Below, piece after piece: positions 51,875-63,945 of a stretch of 64,000 nt of DNA (its first letter is position 1; the number at the start of each line of letters is the position of its first letter). Source of the stretch: Ichthyophthirius multifiliis (Eukaryota > Ciliophora > Oligohymenophorea > Hymenostomatida). The stretch is taken from NCBI RefSeq assembly GCF_000220395.1, contig NW_004086815.1:1-64000 (forward strand), given 5' to 3'. The notes below the pieces were generated by a model that worked only from the letters and a program-made list of their open reading frames with translations, was not told the DNA's origin and did no database searches. The position numbers and the translations under genes are program-made.

Positions 51875-53323
51875 ATGCTTAAAAAAACTGTAATTTAACC
51901 TTCTCTTGAATAAACAGAATAATATCCAAATGATGGTTAAATAGTTTAAGGTATTTAAATATTAAAATATTATCAAAAAAAAAAAAAAAGTATATTATAA
52001 AATAAAGTCTTTTAACGATGACATTGAAGATGAATAAACAGATAAACCTTATTCATATGAATTAGGTTAAGAAGAAATTCCGAAATTTGATGAATGTATA
52101 AAAGGAATGTAAAAAGGTGAAAAAACTGAATTTATAGTATAAAATAAAGAAAACAATTTGCAAAAATATCAAATATAACTACTTGATTTTTACGATAGAA
52201 TTAAAACAAAATTCGAATTTACGAACGAAGAAAGAATAGAGCTTTCAAAAAAATACAAAATCTAAGGAAACGAATAATTTAAATTAAAAAATTATGAAGA
52301 GGCTGATATTTTATATGACTAAGCTATAGATTATATTGAAGATGCAATATAAAAATAATAAGAAAATGAAATAAAAGCAGCATGTTATTTAAATAAAGCA
52401 GCAGTAAAAATAAAAATACAAAATATAAAATATAAAATATAAAATATAAAATATAAAATATAAAATATAAAATATAAAATACAAAATATAAAATACAAAA
52501 TACAAAATACAAAATATAAAATATAAAATAAAAGATAGCATATTAACTTTAAGAATGGGAAAAAGTAATATAATACTGTAATTTTGTGATTAAAAATAGC
52601 AAAGAAAATCCTAAAGCTTATTACAGGAAAGGAATGGCAGAAATGAACTTAAATAAATTAGAAGAAGCTTAAGAAAGTTTACATAAAGCAAAATAAATAC
52701 AAGAAAATGAAGAAATAAAAAAATCTATAGAAGATCTAAATAAAAGAATTAAAAATGAAGAATAAAAAGAGAAAAAATTTTGCAAATAATTATTTTAAAA
52801 TAAAAAAGAAAAATATATTTCTTCCAATATTAAAGAAAATATTCATGCTTTTTCCTACTATTTAAATCCTATAGTTTTCTTAGATATTAAAATAGGTGAT
52901 AAAGATTAAATTTTCTAAATTTAAATTGAATTATTTGCCAATATTGAACCTCATATTTCAAATAAAATGAAAAGTCTATTCCAAAACTAATATTTTAAAA
53001 ATAGATTTTTTAATAAAATTCTTAAAGGATTTATCTTTTAGATTGATTCTATTTAAAATGAAACTAATATATTTGATACTAGGACTTCTTATGAATCTTC
53101 TAAGATAAAGCATGATAGACGTGGAATAATTTCTCTTTTTAATAATCAAAATGCATAGTTCTTTCTTACTTTTAAAAGCGCTTAGTGGTTAGATGAACAA
53201 AATAAAGCTTTTGGAGTTGTTATTAAAGGGCTTGATGCTATTTAAGAAATCGAAAATGTGGATTGTGATGGAGAATAACCTTGTTGTTAAATATAAATAA
53301 TTAATTGTGGAAAATTAATTTGA
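51875..53323 (+). CDS. Dual-family immunophilin: FKBP-like + TPR + cyclophilin-like, 425 aa
   Basis: Three exons (51875-51950, 51991-52403, 52535-53323) join in phase to 425 residues. Residues about 25-100 resemble a divergent FKBP domain (YSYELGQEEIPKFDECIKGM, QKGEKTEFIVQ). About 110-245 form TPR repeats: LSKKYKIQGNEQFKLKNYEE-ADILYDQAIDY; CYLNKAAIAYQLQEWEKVIQ; NPKAYYRKGMAEMNLNKLEE. From about 265 a cyclophilin-like domain follows: NPIVFLDIKIGDKDQIFQIQ, FFNKILKGFIFQID, AQFFLTFKSAQWLDEQNKAF, GVVIKGLDAIQEIENV, ending IINCGKLI. This is the FKBP-TPR-cyclophilin order of FCBP proteins known from Toxoplasma. The cyclophilin catalytic Arg (FHRI) is replaced (FFNKI), and the FKBP aromatic pocket is poorly kept. 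Isomerase activity is therefore doubtful; a TPR-based co-chaperone role is likelier. Confidence 0.85.
52404..52534 (+). repeat. AAAATAT/C 7-bp minisatellite forming an intron
   Basis: About 15 tandem copies of AAAATAT or AAAATAC fill 52425-52527. GT at 52404 and AG at 52533-52534 bracket the array, and removing it joins CYLNKAA to IAYQLQEWEK, exactly restoring a TPR repeat. The array is therefore intronic even though it stays open in one frame. Confidence 0.85.
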
Positions 53324-54735
53324 TATATTTTTTAACAAATTATAATAATTTATAATTTTTGTTTATTTTTCTATAATATTTTCTTTTAATATTTTTTTTA
53401 AAAATGAAATAAAATTAAATTCAGTCATAAAATTATTTTTTTTATTTTCATAAATATCTTATTTAATATATTTTTTATAAATCCTTTATTAATAGAATAA
53501 ATAATAAATAAATATATATATACTCTTTTAGATAATTAAACTAAAATAATAAATTAAAATTTATGTGACAAAATTAAAAAATTATTGTTTAAATCTAGAA
53601 TTAAAATTATCTATAATAAATAATGTGCATCATAAAATATTAAATAGCTTTCATTAAATAAGAAGATTATTAATAGAGATACAAAAAATAAAAAATAATT
53701 ACTTAAAATAAAATAATTTGTAAAATATTCATAAGAATTTTCATATTAGCATTCAATTTAGCTTGAGAATAAAATTTTATAATTAAAAACATATTATAAA
53801 TCAAACATAAAAAAATGCGTTTTAAGTAAGTACTAACATTTAATTCTAAATGTATTATATATTCGTATTTCTAAAGAATAATAATTTAAGAATCACCTCT
53901 TTTTTCTCATTCTTTTAAAATCTATATAAAATTAAAAATTTATTTAAGAGAAATAATTAAATATATAACAAAATCAAAACTAGATTAACTACATAAATAA
54001 TACTATTAAAACAATGTAAAAAAAAATTAAAAGTTCTATAATATTATTTGTAAAAAATAAGATTTAAGATAACAATGGAAAAGATTAATTTTAGAAAATA
54101 ATAAAAATAATTAATATAATTTGAAAATTAATAAAAAAACATATTGGAATATAAAGAATACTCAGCAAAAACTTATGATAATTGAATTCTTAATAGCATT
54201 ATCCCAAATAAGGTTTAAATAAAATTAAAATTAGTAATTTATTTTATTTTTTAAATTTTTATAAAATACTTTTTCGGTATTTTTTTAAAAAACTCAAAAT
54301 CCAAAAAAAAAAAAATAGGAAATGACTCATTTTTTTTTGGGTTTTTTTATTTGTTGTTTGCGTTTAAAAAAAAAATATAATTTTTTTTTATTTAAATTAA
54401 TATTCTTTTTTTGCAATATAAAAAAAATCTAATTTTTATCCTGATATATTTTTTATAATAATATTAATTTAATTCTGATATTATATTTAGTTATATTTTT
54501 TATAATATTATATTTGTTATATGTCAATAATTTCTAATATATAAAAATAAAATAATAAATATATATAAATATAAGAAAAAATTAAAATAAAACTAATTAA
54601 CAACAGAATGCGGAAAAAAGAAGAAAAAAAAAAAAAATTAAAAAAATCTTTTTAAATAAAAATAAAAATCTTTATTTAATAAAAAATCAAAAATTCTATT
54701 TAAATAAAAACTAAAAAAAAATAAAAATAATAAAA
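53324..54735. other. Intergenic, one long but unsupported open frame
   Basis: About 1.4 kb. A plus-strand frame stays open from about 53530 to TGA 54122-54124, but it has no early ATG, no family signature and biased Gln/Lys/Ile composition. I regard it as chance in a one-stop-codon code. (TA)-rich stretches elsewhere. Confidence 0.45.
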
Positions 54736-55516
54736 ATGGGATTAAGCAGAGACGAATATATTTATATGGCTAAAATAGCTGAACAAACCGAAAGATTTGA
54801 AGATATGTTAGAATACATGAAACAAGTAGTATTAACAGGATAAGATCTATCAGTAGAAGAAAGAAACTTATTATCAGTAGCTTACAAAAACACAGTAGGT
54901 TCACGTAGATCTGCATGGAGAAGTATATCTGCAATATAACAAAAGGAAGAATCTAAAGGATCTAAACATTTAAATTTACTTACAGGTTAAAAATAGAAAA
55001 TCGAAGTTGAATTAAATAAATATTGTAATGATATTCTTGATTTATTATCATCCAATTTAGTTAAATAATCAACAGTAAAAACAAAACAAAAACATAAAAA
55101 TATTAAAAAAAAAAAAAAAGACTGCAGAAGCTTAAGTTTTCTATTTAAAAATGAAAGGTGACTATTATAGATATATTGCTGAATATGCAACTGGAGACTC
55201 TCATAAAAAAGCTGCTGATGGTGCTTTAGATAGCTATAATAAAGCTTCTGAAATTGCCAATACTTAATTAAGTACAACTCATCCTATTAGACTTGGTTTA
55301 GCTTTAAATTTCTCTGTTTTCCATTATGAAGTGATGAATGATCCCTCTAAAGCTTGTAATTTAGCAAAAACTGCCTTCGATGAAGCTATTGGAGATATTG
55401 AAAGTATTTAAGAAGATTAATATAAAGATGCTACTACTATTATGTAGTTGATTAGAGATAATTTAACTTTATGGACTTCTGAATTTTAAGATGATGCTGA
55501 AGAATAATAAGAATGA
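54736..55516 (+). CDS. 14-3-3 protein, 244 aa
   Basis: Exons 54736-55074 and 55121-55516 join in phase 0 to 244 residues. Start [20 protein letters not shown]. Family signatures are intact: [20 protein letters not shown] (14-3-3 signature 1), [31 protein letters not shown], and [15 protein letters not shown] near the end (signature 2). The phosphopeptide-binding Lys, Arg, Arg and Tyr positions of these motifs are present. 14-3-3 dimers bind phosphoserine/threonine motifs on many client proteins in the cytosol. The intron (55075-55120, 46 nt) ends in a long A-run. The acidic tail DDAEEQQE is typical. The 5' end has GC-ending codons, suggesting a highly expressed gene. Confidence 0.98.
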
Positions 55517-55863
55517 TTATTTTATTTTTTTAATTTTTTATTTTATTTTTTTTACATAAAAATAAAAAGAATTAAAAAAAAATTATTTATATATTATATT
55601 ATATTTAAGTTTTAAATTATAAATTTCATTTTTTTAAAAAAATGAGAAATTTTTAAATAAATAATATTTTTTTTTTATGTATATATATATATATATTATT
55701 TTTTTAATATTTTTATCTCAAATATATAACTGTATTAATTTATTAATAATTAATTAATTAAATTAAAAAAAAAAATTAAATTTTAATAAATAATATATTA
55801 TAAATTTACATAAAAAAAAAATCAAGAAAATAAAAATTATAATATATATAAATTATTATATAA
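55517..55863. other. Spacer, nothing recognised
   Basis: About 350 bases of A/T sequence with a short TA run near 55680-55697. Confidence 0.5.
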
Positions 55864-56247
55864 ATGGAATTATAAACTAAAACAATAGTTATTTAAAATC
55901 CAGATGGTTCAATTTAAATAGCAAATTAACCCCATAAGCTAAATAAAAAAATGATATAATGTTACAAATGTAATTTTAATTTGATATTTGAAGGAAATGC
56001 TACTTAATTAAAATGTACTAATTGCAATTCGATAAATGGGATTCCGAATAAATAATAATAATAAAATGCACTAAAATATGTTAATTGTCCGAATTGTAAT
56101 TAAACTTGTCTTTTAAATTATGTTAATTAAATGTATATAGCCAATTGTCTTTTTTGTGGTAAAAAAATATATCCATATTATACAAATACAAATATAATTT
56201 AAATATTTAAAAATAAAAAAAAGGAATTATTACTGGATTAATATTGA
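55864..56247 (+). CDS. LSD1-type zinc-ribbon protein, 127 aa
   Basis: An uninterrupted frame from ATG 55864 to TGA 56245-56247. After MELQTKTIVIQNPDGSIQIA come two Cys-pair modules. CYKCNFNLIFEGNATQLKC-TNC fits the LSD1 zinc-finger pattern (C-x2-C..L..P.GA..V.C..C). NCPNCNQTCLLNYVNQMYIA-NCLFC is a second four-Cys ribbon. The short basic end is IFKNKKKELLLDQY. Proteins of this type are small DNA- or protein-binding zinc ribbons; in ciliates their role is unknown. Eight zinc-ligand Cys in the right spacing make a real gene likely. No signal peptide. Confidence 0.7.
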
Positions 56248-57364
56248 ATCAATTATATAAATATTGACTAACAATATTGTTTTTTGTCATTGAAAATTAA
56301 ATATAAATTATTTTTTAGATTTAATACATTGCATTTATATATATTTTAATAAAAAATAAATATATTATATTTTTAAAGAAGTAATATTAGTTGAAATTTA
56401 TATAATTTATTATCTATATTAACAATTATTACATTTAATAATAAATAAATTATTAATTTTATACATTTAAATTATATTTTTAATTTATATAATTTTTTTA
56501 TTTTATTTTACTGATTAGGATTATATTATTTTATTTTTATTGGAAAGAAAATATGTTAAATAATTTATAAATCATTTTATAATCATATAAAATAATAATC
56601 TTTTAATCAATTTATATAGGTTAGAGTGCAAAATAAATAATTGATTATAGTATATTGTTTTTATATACCTATATAAATAAGTTAATAAAAATTATTAATA
56701 AATTGAATAATAATATTTTAAGTATAAAAAAAAATTATTTAACCAATTAACTATTTTTTTTTTTTATAAAATCAAATTTGCTTAATAGAAATTTTTTTTA
56801 TAAAATAATAATAAAAAAAAATATTATAAAAGTATTTTTTTATAAGAAAACGTCATAATTTATTTAATATGATATAATAAAATTATAATTTTGTTAAAAA
56901 GAAATTATATATAAAAATTAGATATAATTTTATATATATTATAAGAATACAATATTATTTTTAAATTTGCTTATATTAAAATATATAATGTATTTTTTCA
57001 CTTTTAATTATTATATATAATATATTTAAATTATATATATTTTTATAATTTAAAAAAATTATTTGTACTATTATATAAAATTTTAAAATACATTTATATA
57101 TTATTTTTAAAAAAAATCAAAATTATTATTATTTTTTTATTGTTTGGTTGTAATTCACAATATATATGATATTTTTTTTTTGCTTTTAATCTTTTTTTAA
57201 TTAATTTCTTAAGTTATTTTATAAATCATAAATAATCAATAGATGATTAATTAAATTAATTTTTTAAAACATAAAAGTTAAATAATAATAATAAAAAAAA
57301 ATTATAGAAAAAAAATTAATAATAATAATAATATTAAAAAAAAAAAAACCATTATAACAAAAAA
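56248..57364. other. Intergenic, nothing recognised
   Basis: About 1.1 kb of nearly pure A/T sequence. No gene signal, no long tandem repeat. Confidence 0.6.
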
Positions 57365-59628
57365 ATGGAAAATTTCGACTAACTCAATAACAACTTAATC
57401 TAATAAAATTTGAATAACACAATAAAAAATAATACAAACAGCTAATTGGAAAATATAAATAATTTTAATAATCCGTTTTTATATGAACAATAAAATGTGT
57501 AAAATTCAATTGAAAATTAACAACAACAGCAATAATAATTTTTACAATAATAACAATAATGGAATTAATACTATATATCTATGTATAATAACTCTATAAA
57601 TAATAATATAATTCATAATAATCAAATGAAAAAAAATTTACATGATCAAAATATATATTATAACTAATTTAATAATATATAATTAATAATAGAAAATCCT
57701 TTTCAAATGGGTTAATATAATAGTCAATTATAATAATATAATATGCCTAGTTTTTGTAATGTCTAATAATTTCCATAAATATAATAACAATTATATTAAT
57801 AATAATATATGAATCAATAATAATTATGTAACTAATATAATTTATACTTATAATATTTATATTAATAATAATAAAATATTTTTTCTTAAGTGAATTTTAA
57901 CTAATTATCCAATCAAAACATATTAAAAGCAATTCCTGATTTATTATGTTAATAAGCTTTTTAGAATATATTAGATTAAAGCGGAAACTAAATGTTATAA
58001 AATTAACTTTACTGCAATAATTAAAACCCTCCTTTAATAAACTAAAATAATTAATTATTAATATATTAAAATACTAATAATCCAAGCAATTAAATTTAAG
58101 TAATAACCAATAATTAATCAAATGAAAATATACAAATAAATAATTTCGCGTAAACTAACAATTAAGTAATACCTAACACTTAAACAACTCCAAACAATAT
58201 CTCAATAAACGTATATAATAGAAATAATAATTCGGTCCAACTAGATTATTAAAATTAAACAAATGTAATAAAAAATGAATTTCCTTAAGATATAAAAAAT
58301 AAATATTATACGTTTAAAAAATAAAACTATCCAAATACAGTAGACTATAATGCTCCTTACATGAAAATACAAGTAATGAAAACAAATTAAAATAATAATC
58401 AGAATACTATTTATTATATCACTCCTTAAGGAATGGTAGCATCAAAAAAAAATACTGAAACAAATGATATTATTATTGGAAGATAAGATTCTACTAAAGA
58501 TCCTGAAAATAGTATTGAAGTTCATCCTAATGATATTGTTCTTCCTAATACTGATAGAGCTATTTCAAGAATTCATTGCAAAATTATTTATAAGGATGGT
58601 TTTAATGTTCCAAAAAAAATTAGTTTAGATTTCTTCACTTTCCTTAAAGGAACAAAAAAAAATAATAAATTCTCTTCACTTATTTCGTTCCCTGAGCATG
58701 TGCTTAGAATTATCTGGAAATTTATTAAACCTAAGTCAGCGTTTTATTTAGTTGATATTGGAAGTGCTTAAAGTACCTTTACTAAAATAAAATTTGATTA
58801 TCCTTAAAAACTTGAAAAAGGACAAGTTTTTTTAATTGGAGCAGAAACATAATTCCATGTAGTTGATGTTGATAACTATTCATAATAAAAAAATGTCATA
58901 AAAAATACAGATAGTATGGATGTAGAAATAGAAGCTGAAGAAAATAGAGGAGAAGAAGATTTTAAATTTACAAATTATTTGTTACAAGAAAAAACGAACT
59001 CCTCAATAATCCATGGATTAACAGAATAAGAATTATAAAAAATATAAGCTTTGTAAACAAAGAGAATATATAATTACACTCAATAAAGTGCTTTGGAGAT
59101 TTTTAAAATTAAAAAAAGACCTTTTGTGAAATTAATAATAAATTTAAATCAACCATAAAATCATATTTTTATTTATAATGAAAATTTATAAGATAATACT
59201 TACAAAATAGGAAGATCTTAAGAGTGCTCTGTTTAAATAAATATTAATACAATCTCAAGAAAATAAACCACTATATAATATATGTAAATTTAAATATAAA
59301 TTAAATATACATAATAATTTATTATTAAAAATAAAGTGATAATTAATGGTTTATAAAAGATGGAGACACTATAAGAGAAAGCGCTAATGGAACTTGGATG
59401 TCCTTACATGATTATAGAGAAAGAAATTAACCTAGAAAAGAAAGCTAGCCAAAGGAAATTACTAATGGCTCTGAAATTAAAATTAGCGAATCAATCCTTA
59501 AAATAGAAATTGTTAATAATTAACCTAAGAAAAATATTTGTAAATAAAATATTTTTATAGATGAAGAATAATTTAGCTTTTCTGATAATGATGTGGAATC
59601 TGATCTTAGTAATATTACTGATTATTGA
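57365..59628 (+). CDS. Double FHA-domain protein with Gln/Asn-rich N-terminus, 736 aa
   Basis: Exons 57365-59283 and 59337-59628 join in phase to 736 residues. The first 320 residues are Gln/Asn-rich, prion-like sequence (IENQQQQQQQFLQQQQQWNQ). FHA domain 1: DIIIGRQDSTKDPENSIEVH, NTDRAISRIHCKIIYKDG, then FYLVDIGSAQSTFTKIKFD and VFLIGAETQFHVVDVD. FHA domain 2: YKIGRSQECSVQININ, TISRKQTTIQYIDNQWFIKD (across the intron), GDTIRESANGTWMSL, then EITNGSEIKISESILKIEIV. FHA domains bind phosphothreonine, so this is a phospho-dependent scaffold. Both carry the G-R and S-R-x-H/Q core. Domain 1 has a long loop and lacks the usual N-G after the S-T strand. The acidic Ser-rich tail ends SDLSNITDY. Confidence 0.9.
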
Positions 59629-59658
59629 ACATAAAATTTATGTATTAAAATATATAAA

Positions 59659-59726
<68 letters not shown>

Positions 59727-60399
59727 AATTAAAAATTTATATAAATTAAAATTGTTGCTTTTTCTTATTTATTTTAAAAAATTATTTATATATTATTTAA
59801 TTTCTGAAATAATAAAACCATTTTAACTTATTTTTTTTTTTTAAAACATTTATGTCTATTATAATATTATTTGCAAAAAAAAATAAAAATTTTACGTTAT
59901 ATTTTCAATAATTTAAATTATTTTCTTTTAAATAAAAATTATTTAAACAGAGATTAGTTTTTTATTAAATAAAAAAATGTTAATAATATTTTATATTTAA
60001 CAATATAGGTATCATGATAATATTTGAAATACTAATATATAATTTTAAATCGAATCATATGTTAATAAATTATAAATTTTGAAAAGTATCATGTATTAAT
60101 TTTTGCAAACTTTTTTAAATTCCCTACATATATTAATTTTTTAAAATATTAAGTTTATATGATAAAATTTTTGTTTTTATTCTATTTATGGAACCTCAAA
60201 TGCTTTGAATCTACCTGTATATTTATTATACATTTTTTAAATCAAAAATATTATTTAAAATTAAGAATTAATATTCCTATAAATTAATATAATTTTAATA
60301 GAATTAATTATATATAAATAAAATATATTAAAAATATATACTAATTATAAAAATTAAAACTTTTCTTTAATTAAGTAGTAAAAGAATAATAATTTAATA
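59629..60399. other. Intergenic with (TA)n tract
   Basis: A/T-rich spacer. A TA run of about 65 bases begins at 59658, just after the FHA gene. No gene signal. Confidence 0.55.
59658..59722. repeat. (TA)n microsatellite
   Basis: Nearly pure TA dinucleotide run about 30 bases downstream of the FHA gene's stop codon. Confidence 0.85.
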
Positions 60400-61290
60400 G
60401 AAATATATGTATCCAAATGTTTTACACAGAACGGCGATATTTCAAATTTGACAAAAATAGTAATAAAATCTGATACTGTTTAAGTTTAACGATTTATAAA
60501 TTTGAATGTTCATTAGGTATATATAATATTTATAGATTATTTAAAATAAAATTCTGTATTTTTAAGATATAAGTATATTGATTTAATTGAATTAAGTATT
60601 TAATACTAATGAAAAAATCTTTTACTGTTTTATTAAAGTTATCGTGTATTGGGAATAGTGAATTAAGATACTCATAAAATATTAAATATTATTGCATCAA
60701 ATCCTATTGCTTAAAATTTTATAAACTAATAAAACAGGATATTATCTGAAAAAAGAAAGTACAAATTTAAGAAGAATATGAATAAATTAAGTGATTAAAT
60801 AATTTAAATCATGGTATTAGAGAACAATAACAAACAAATAGACTTTTATAATGAATTTTAGCAATAATATATTATTATATTTCATTAAACATAATAGTTT
60901 GTATTGGAGCCCGTTTAAAAAATTATTCTTAATAGATGTATTTAGTTCATTGGAGGATTCATAAGGTTAGATTAATAAGTTACTTATTAGATAAATTAAT
61001 TCAGAATTCACTTAAAAAAAAAATATAGAAGAAACTTAAGAAAATTAAGAAAATCATATAAAATTATTAATTTAATTTAACGATTATTAAGATAAAAACA
61101 AGTTAGAACTATGTTTTGTCATAAAAATTATTTTTTATGTAAATTCTTTTATAAAGTATATTATTTTTTATATTAAACGTTTAAAAGAAAACAAAGTGTC
61201 CTACATGTAATACAGATCTTGATTAAATATATTAAGTAAAGCAGATAAAAAAAATACTAACTATGTATATATTATTAGTTTAAATAAATG
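60400..61290 (+). pseudogene. Uncertain gene or remnant with a C-terminal CPTC zinc-finger-like end
   Basis: Several plus-strand pieces look coding but sit in different frames: CFTQNGDISNLTKIVIKSD; RVLGIVNQDTHKILNIIASN followed by PIAQNFINQQNR; and VRTMFCHKNYFLCKFFYK. Removing a possible intron (about 61158-61188) joins the last to KTKCPTCNTDLDQIY. Cys-His...Cys...CxxC spacing vaguely recalls an SP-RING/MIZ finger (SUMO ligases), but a His and a Cys are out of place. No clear start codon. Either a real gene with many introns and errors, or a remnant. I would not name it. Confidence 0.3.
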
Positions 61291-61500
61291 ATTTATATAT
61301 TTTGTTTTTATTTTTTATAAAAATATTATTATTTTTTTTATAAAAAAATATAAAAAGATAAATAAAATAGTTAAAATTACAAATTATATATTTTATTATT
61401 CATTTATAATAAATAATAATATAAATATTTTTTAATTTAATTAAAACTAATTTAAATTTATAATTTATTATATATTTACAATTTCTCTTTTTTAATTAAA

Positions 61501-62162
61501 TCATATATAAATATTAATTTTATATGTATTTTTGATTTCCTATATTATATTAATTACTTTATTTTAATTCATTAAGTTGTTTTTTAAATATATATTTTCT
61601 AATTTTGTAAATTCTTTTTATTGCTTATAATTTTCTAATAAATACTATAAAAAATTTGCAGTAATCATATTATCTTAAAAATTAAGTACACCCACATTAG
61701 TTTTTTATAATTAATCAACCAAATGAATAGCTCCTTTATTAGAAATTTTATTTCTTTATAATTTTATAATTTTTAAATATTTATTATTTTTAAGATATTA
61801 GCACAAACTAATAAGTCCTTCATCTCCCATGTCTTTTATTTATAATTAATGAATTAAATATGTAAGTTAAATTTTTTTAAAAAGGTACCTGCATAAGTAA
61901 AATCTGCTAATAAAATTTAATCCTTTTAAATATCTTTAATAATATTTAAATACTTAACATTTTTAAAAAATGAATTTATTTCATTTGTTGATTTCATTGT
62001 ATCAATAGTCGTTTATGCTTATACTTTATCAGTAAAATCAGTCATTTTAGTTACATTCATTTAATCTATATTATCTAATAATTAAAAATAACTAACATTA
62101 ACTATTTTTGATTAATTATTATCTTCAATACTTTCTTTACCAATCTTAAATAAAATTATATT

Positions 62163-62210
<48 letters not shown>

Positions 62211-63945
62211 ATATTTTTTACTGTTTCCTGTAATTAATCATATATGTCTTCATTATTATTTAATAAAAGATCATTATCTAAACTATCGTTTATGTTATTT
62301 TTAGCATTAGTAGAAAACAAATATTGCTAATTTTTACTATTTTTTTCTGCGCTTTTCTTGTTGCTATTTGATTCTGTATTTGCTATAGTTTTTTCGTTTG
62401 AAGATTATTTTCTAATTTATTCAATTTAAGAATCACTGAAGTTTGTATCTTATGTTTTTACATTTGTTTATTGAAATAATAACTTATTATGAATTTATTC
62501 ATCTTAACTATTTTTTATATTTTTTTTATTTTAAATTTGTAAAATAAATTAAATATTTTACGATAATAAATTAGAAAACTTACTATGTAATATAATAGAT
62601 AATTGTTTGTCTTATTTTTAAGATATGTAAGTTAAATTATTAAATAAATCTTTATAATTATAAATAAAATCTACTTAAATGCTTTCAAATTTAAACTCTT
62701 CTATTTATTTATTTAAACTTTAATTTGTTTTTTCTATACAGTTCATTAGTTCTTACCCTTATTAAATTATATCATTTTTTTCATTATTATCAACCATTAA
62801 ATCTAAAGGAAAATCATCAGAATTTATTTAATCACATAAACTAATAAGTTTTTCTTTTGCTCTTATTTTTTATATTATTTGTATATATAAATATAAAAAT
62901 TATTATCTATATTGTTTTTGTTTATTAAAAAGTAAATAAAAAACTCAATAAATAAATAAAACAAGAGATAAGAAAAAAGTTAATAAAATTCATCTTTATA
63001 TTAATTAGATTTTATGAAAAATTAACAGAAATAATAAAAAAATAAAAACATGTAATAATATATAAATATAAATATGTATATAAAATTATATATATATGTA
63101 AATATTAATTTATATAAAAAAAATATAAATTATAATATAATTATATATAATATAATTAAATATAATATAAATATAAATATATATATATATATATTTTATT
63201 TTACTATAATTTCCATTTTGATGATTATTGTATCAAACTTTTAGGTGTTTCTTGCAAAAAATTTATACAATTTTATTATATTTCTTAAAATCGTAAAGTT
63301 ATTTCATTTATACATTCTAATTTCTTTTATTATAAATTAATTTCTATTTCCTATTTTTTATTAGCAAATGTTTAAATTTTTATTTATTTATATCAAATAA
63401 ATAAGTATAAATTATAAACCGCAAATTTATCTAACAAATCCTACTTTACAATTTAAAAATTTGCCTATAAATACTCTTTTACATTTTCCATATGAGATTC
63501 TTCCTATAAATAATATTCTTTTTTTTCAATTACTTCTAAAATTTATATTAAATATTCTGCTCTTATACTGATTTCTTTCATAACATCTTCTTCACAACGC
63601 ACATGATGATTTTTATGTTTTCCAAATAATGCACAATTTGCACATATTTTTATTCGACAATTTACGCATACTTTTTTTATAAAAATATTAACTTTTTTAT
63701 TTTTTTATTTTTTATAAAAAAAAACCTATATCAACTTGTTTTTAATGCTCAAAACAAAGTTGTTTTTTATTTAATATTTTTTAAGAGGTTTTTCTATCTA
63801 AGATTCTTTAATTTTATTTTTTAATTTTAAAATATATTTAAATTTAAACCTAATTGCATTTATTTATTTTATTTATTTTGTTTTTCAATTAAACGAACGA
63901 ATGAATAGTTTTTTGGAAATTAATCTATATTATTGTAATTTTCAT
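61501..63945 (-). CDS. B-box zinc finger / coiled-coil / LRR protein
   Basis: A minus-strand multi-exon gene from ATG (63943-63945) to TGA (61501-61503). A basic N-terminus leads into a B-box zinc finger split by an intron near 63675-63725: KKQLCFEHQKQVDI, then VCVNCRIKICANCALFGKHK, NHHVRCEED. This fits the B-box pattern C-x2-H...C-x2-C...C-x2-C...H..H. A long coiled coil follows (EISIRAEYLIQILEVIEKKE; EKNDIIQQGQELMNCIEKTN, QSLNKQIEEFKF). A Ser/Asn/Gln linker comes next. After an intron holding a TA microsatellite (62166-62204) there are leucine-rich repeats: DMGDEGLISLCQYLKNNKYL, KIIKLQRNKISNKGAIHLVD, VGVLNFQDNMITANFLQYLL. B-box plus coiled coil is the core of TRIM proteins, but no RING is visible, so ubiquitin-ligase function is not supported. 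Confidence 0.75.
62166..62204. repeat. (TA)n microsatellite in an intron of the B-box/LRR gene
   Basis: A TA run inside the intron separating the Ser/Asn-rich linker (ending YDQLQET) from the LRR exon (starting IGKES). Confidence 0.8.

Noticed and set aside
52404-52534. Coding interpretation of the AAAATAT array as KIQNIKYK repeats
   Set aside because: A GT..AG intron exactly covers it, and removing it restores a TPR motif and the downstream frame.
53530-54124. About 200-codon open plus-strand frame in the spacer before 14-3-3
   Set aside because: No ATG near its start and no signature. With TGA as the only stop in such A/T-rich DNA, frames of this size are expected occasionally by chance.
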